Assembly (NCBI GenBank): GCA_004352715.1 | Contig: SCFE01000066.1 | Span: 1,822,115-1,886,114 of the forward strand | DNA: 64,000 bases | Origin: Hofstenia miamia | Lineage: Eukaryota; Xenacoelomorpha; Acoela | Direction of reading: 5' to 3' | In this document: positions 63,871-64,000 of the stretch, in pieces | Layout: each line of letters opens with the position of its first letter | Numbering within the stretch: position 1 is the stretch's first letter | Notes under the pieces: model-generated | Database searches by the model: none | Seen by the model: only the letters and a program-made list of their open reading frames with translations | Told to the model about the DNA's origin: nothing | Program-made: the position numbers and the translations under genes

Positions 63871-64000
63871 CCTACGAAGCAACCTAGTAAATGTTTTTGT
63901 CCTAGTTTATTCCTTAGTAACGTTCAGTCCCTTAAATACAAAATGGACGAACTTACCACTATCATTAATGTCGATAAGCCTGAATTGGTATTGTTGGTCG
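63868..64000 (+). CDS. LINE ORF2 start: apurinic-type endonuclease N-terminus (runs off the window)
   Basis: Directly after the ORF1 stop and in the same frame the sequence reads L-P-T-K-Q-P-S-K, then L-F-L-S-N-V-Q-S-L-K-Y-K-M-D-E-L and I-N-V-D-K-P-E-L-V-L-L-V. The block N-V-x-S-L-x-x-K-x-D-E-L followed by P-E/D-x-V is the first motif of the APE-type endonuclease in CR1/L2-like LINEs; the asparagine is an active-site residue. This enzyme nicks target DNA to prime reverse transcription. Only 44 codons are visible; the first ATG in them is at the M-D-E-L position, inside the endonuclease motif, so conventional initiation there would lose part of the domain. Confidence 0.8.

Noticed and set aside
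1-64000. CRISPR arrays, bacterial operons or riboswitches
   Set aside because: No regularly spaced direct repeats with unique spacers, no cas-like genes, and the spliced genes show this is animal DNA.

Overview
The window is AT-rich, intron-bearing animal DNA, most likely from an invertebrate; I cannot name the species. The evidence is three spliced animal genes with GT-AG introns, all on the plus strand, embedded in a dense and diverse set of mostly decayed transposons (LTR, CR1/L2-like LINE, mariner, Tc1, hAT, P-like, TTAA-flanked Kolobok-like). No bacterial operon, CRISPR array or viral genome is visible.

Layout. 0-6.6 kb: a decayed LTR retrotransposon on the minus strand (gag, CCHC knuckle and a damaged protease), two related LTR-like blocks, a 1-kb assembly gap and a striking series of 21-bp tandem duplications. 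7.7-8.5 kb: a MITE and a Tc1 transposase tail. 11.0-14.3 kb: HSPBP1 (Hsp70 nucleotide-exchange factor), three exons, with a deleted mariner in intron 1. 15.1-18.1 kb: TXNDC9 (thioredoxin-fold cofactor of the CCT chaperonin), four exons, complete. 18.6-21.5 kb: a possible small gene, a retroelement tail and an assembly duplication. 24.35-59.5 kb: five exons of an MBOAT1/2-type lysophospholipid acyltransferase, four clustered at 24.35-26.56 kb and one at 59.3 kb, separated by a ~33-kb interval full of mobile elements. These include a P-like element with a perfect 8-bp target duplication (34.8-38.9 kb), a TTAA-flanked MITE (48.9-49.8 kb) and a TTAA-flanked 2.4-kb element with its own transposase remnant and five copies of an 18-bp palindrome (51.7-54.1 kb). 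60.7-64 kb: a tRNA-Thr-like sequence, a retroelement tail, a hAT-like transposase remnant and the 5' part of a LINE whose ORF1 (PHD finger plus L1-type RNA-binding domain) ends in TGA-CTA and continues in frame into the ORF2 endonuclease.

How the genes relate. HSPBP1 and TXNDC9 are tandem neighbours about 0.8 kb apart and both serve cytosolic protein folding (Hsp70 and CCT). The MBOAT gene belongs to membrane phospholipid remodelling and is functionally unrelated. The strongest leads are the in-frame UGA-CUA junction in the LINE, the palindromes in the TTAA element, the P-like locus holding a full-type and an internally deleted version between one pair of target duplications, and five different 21-bp tandem duplications within 1.5 kb.
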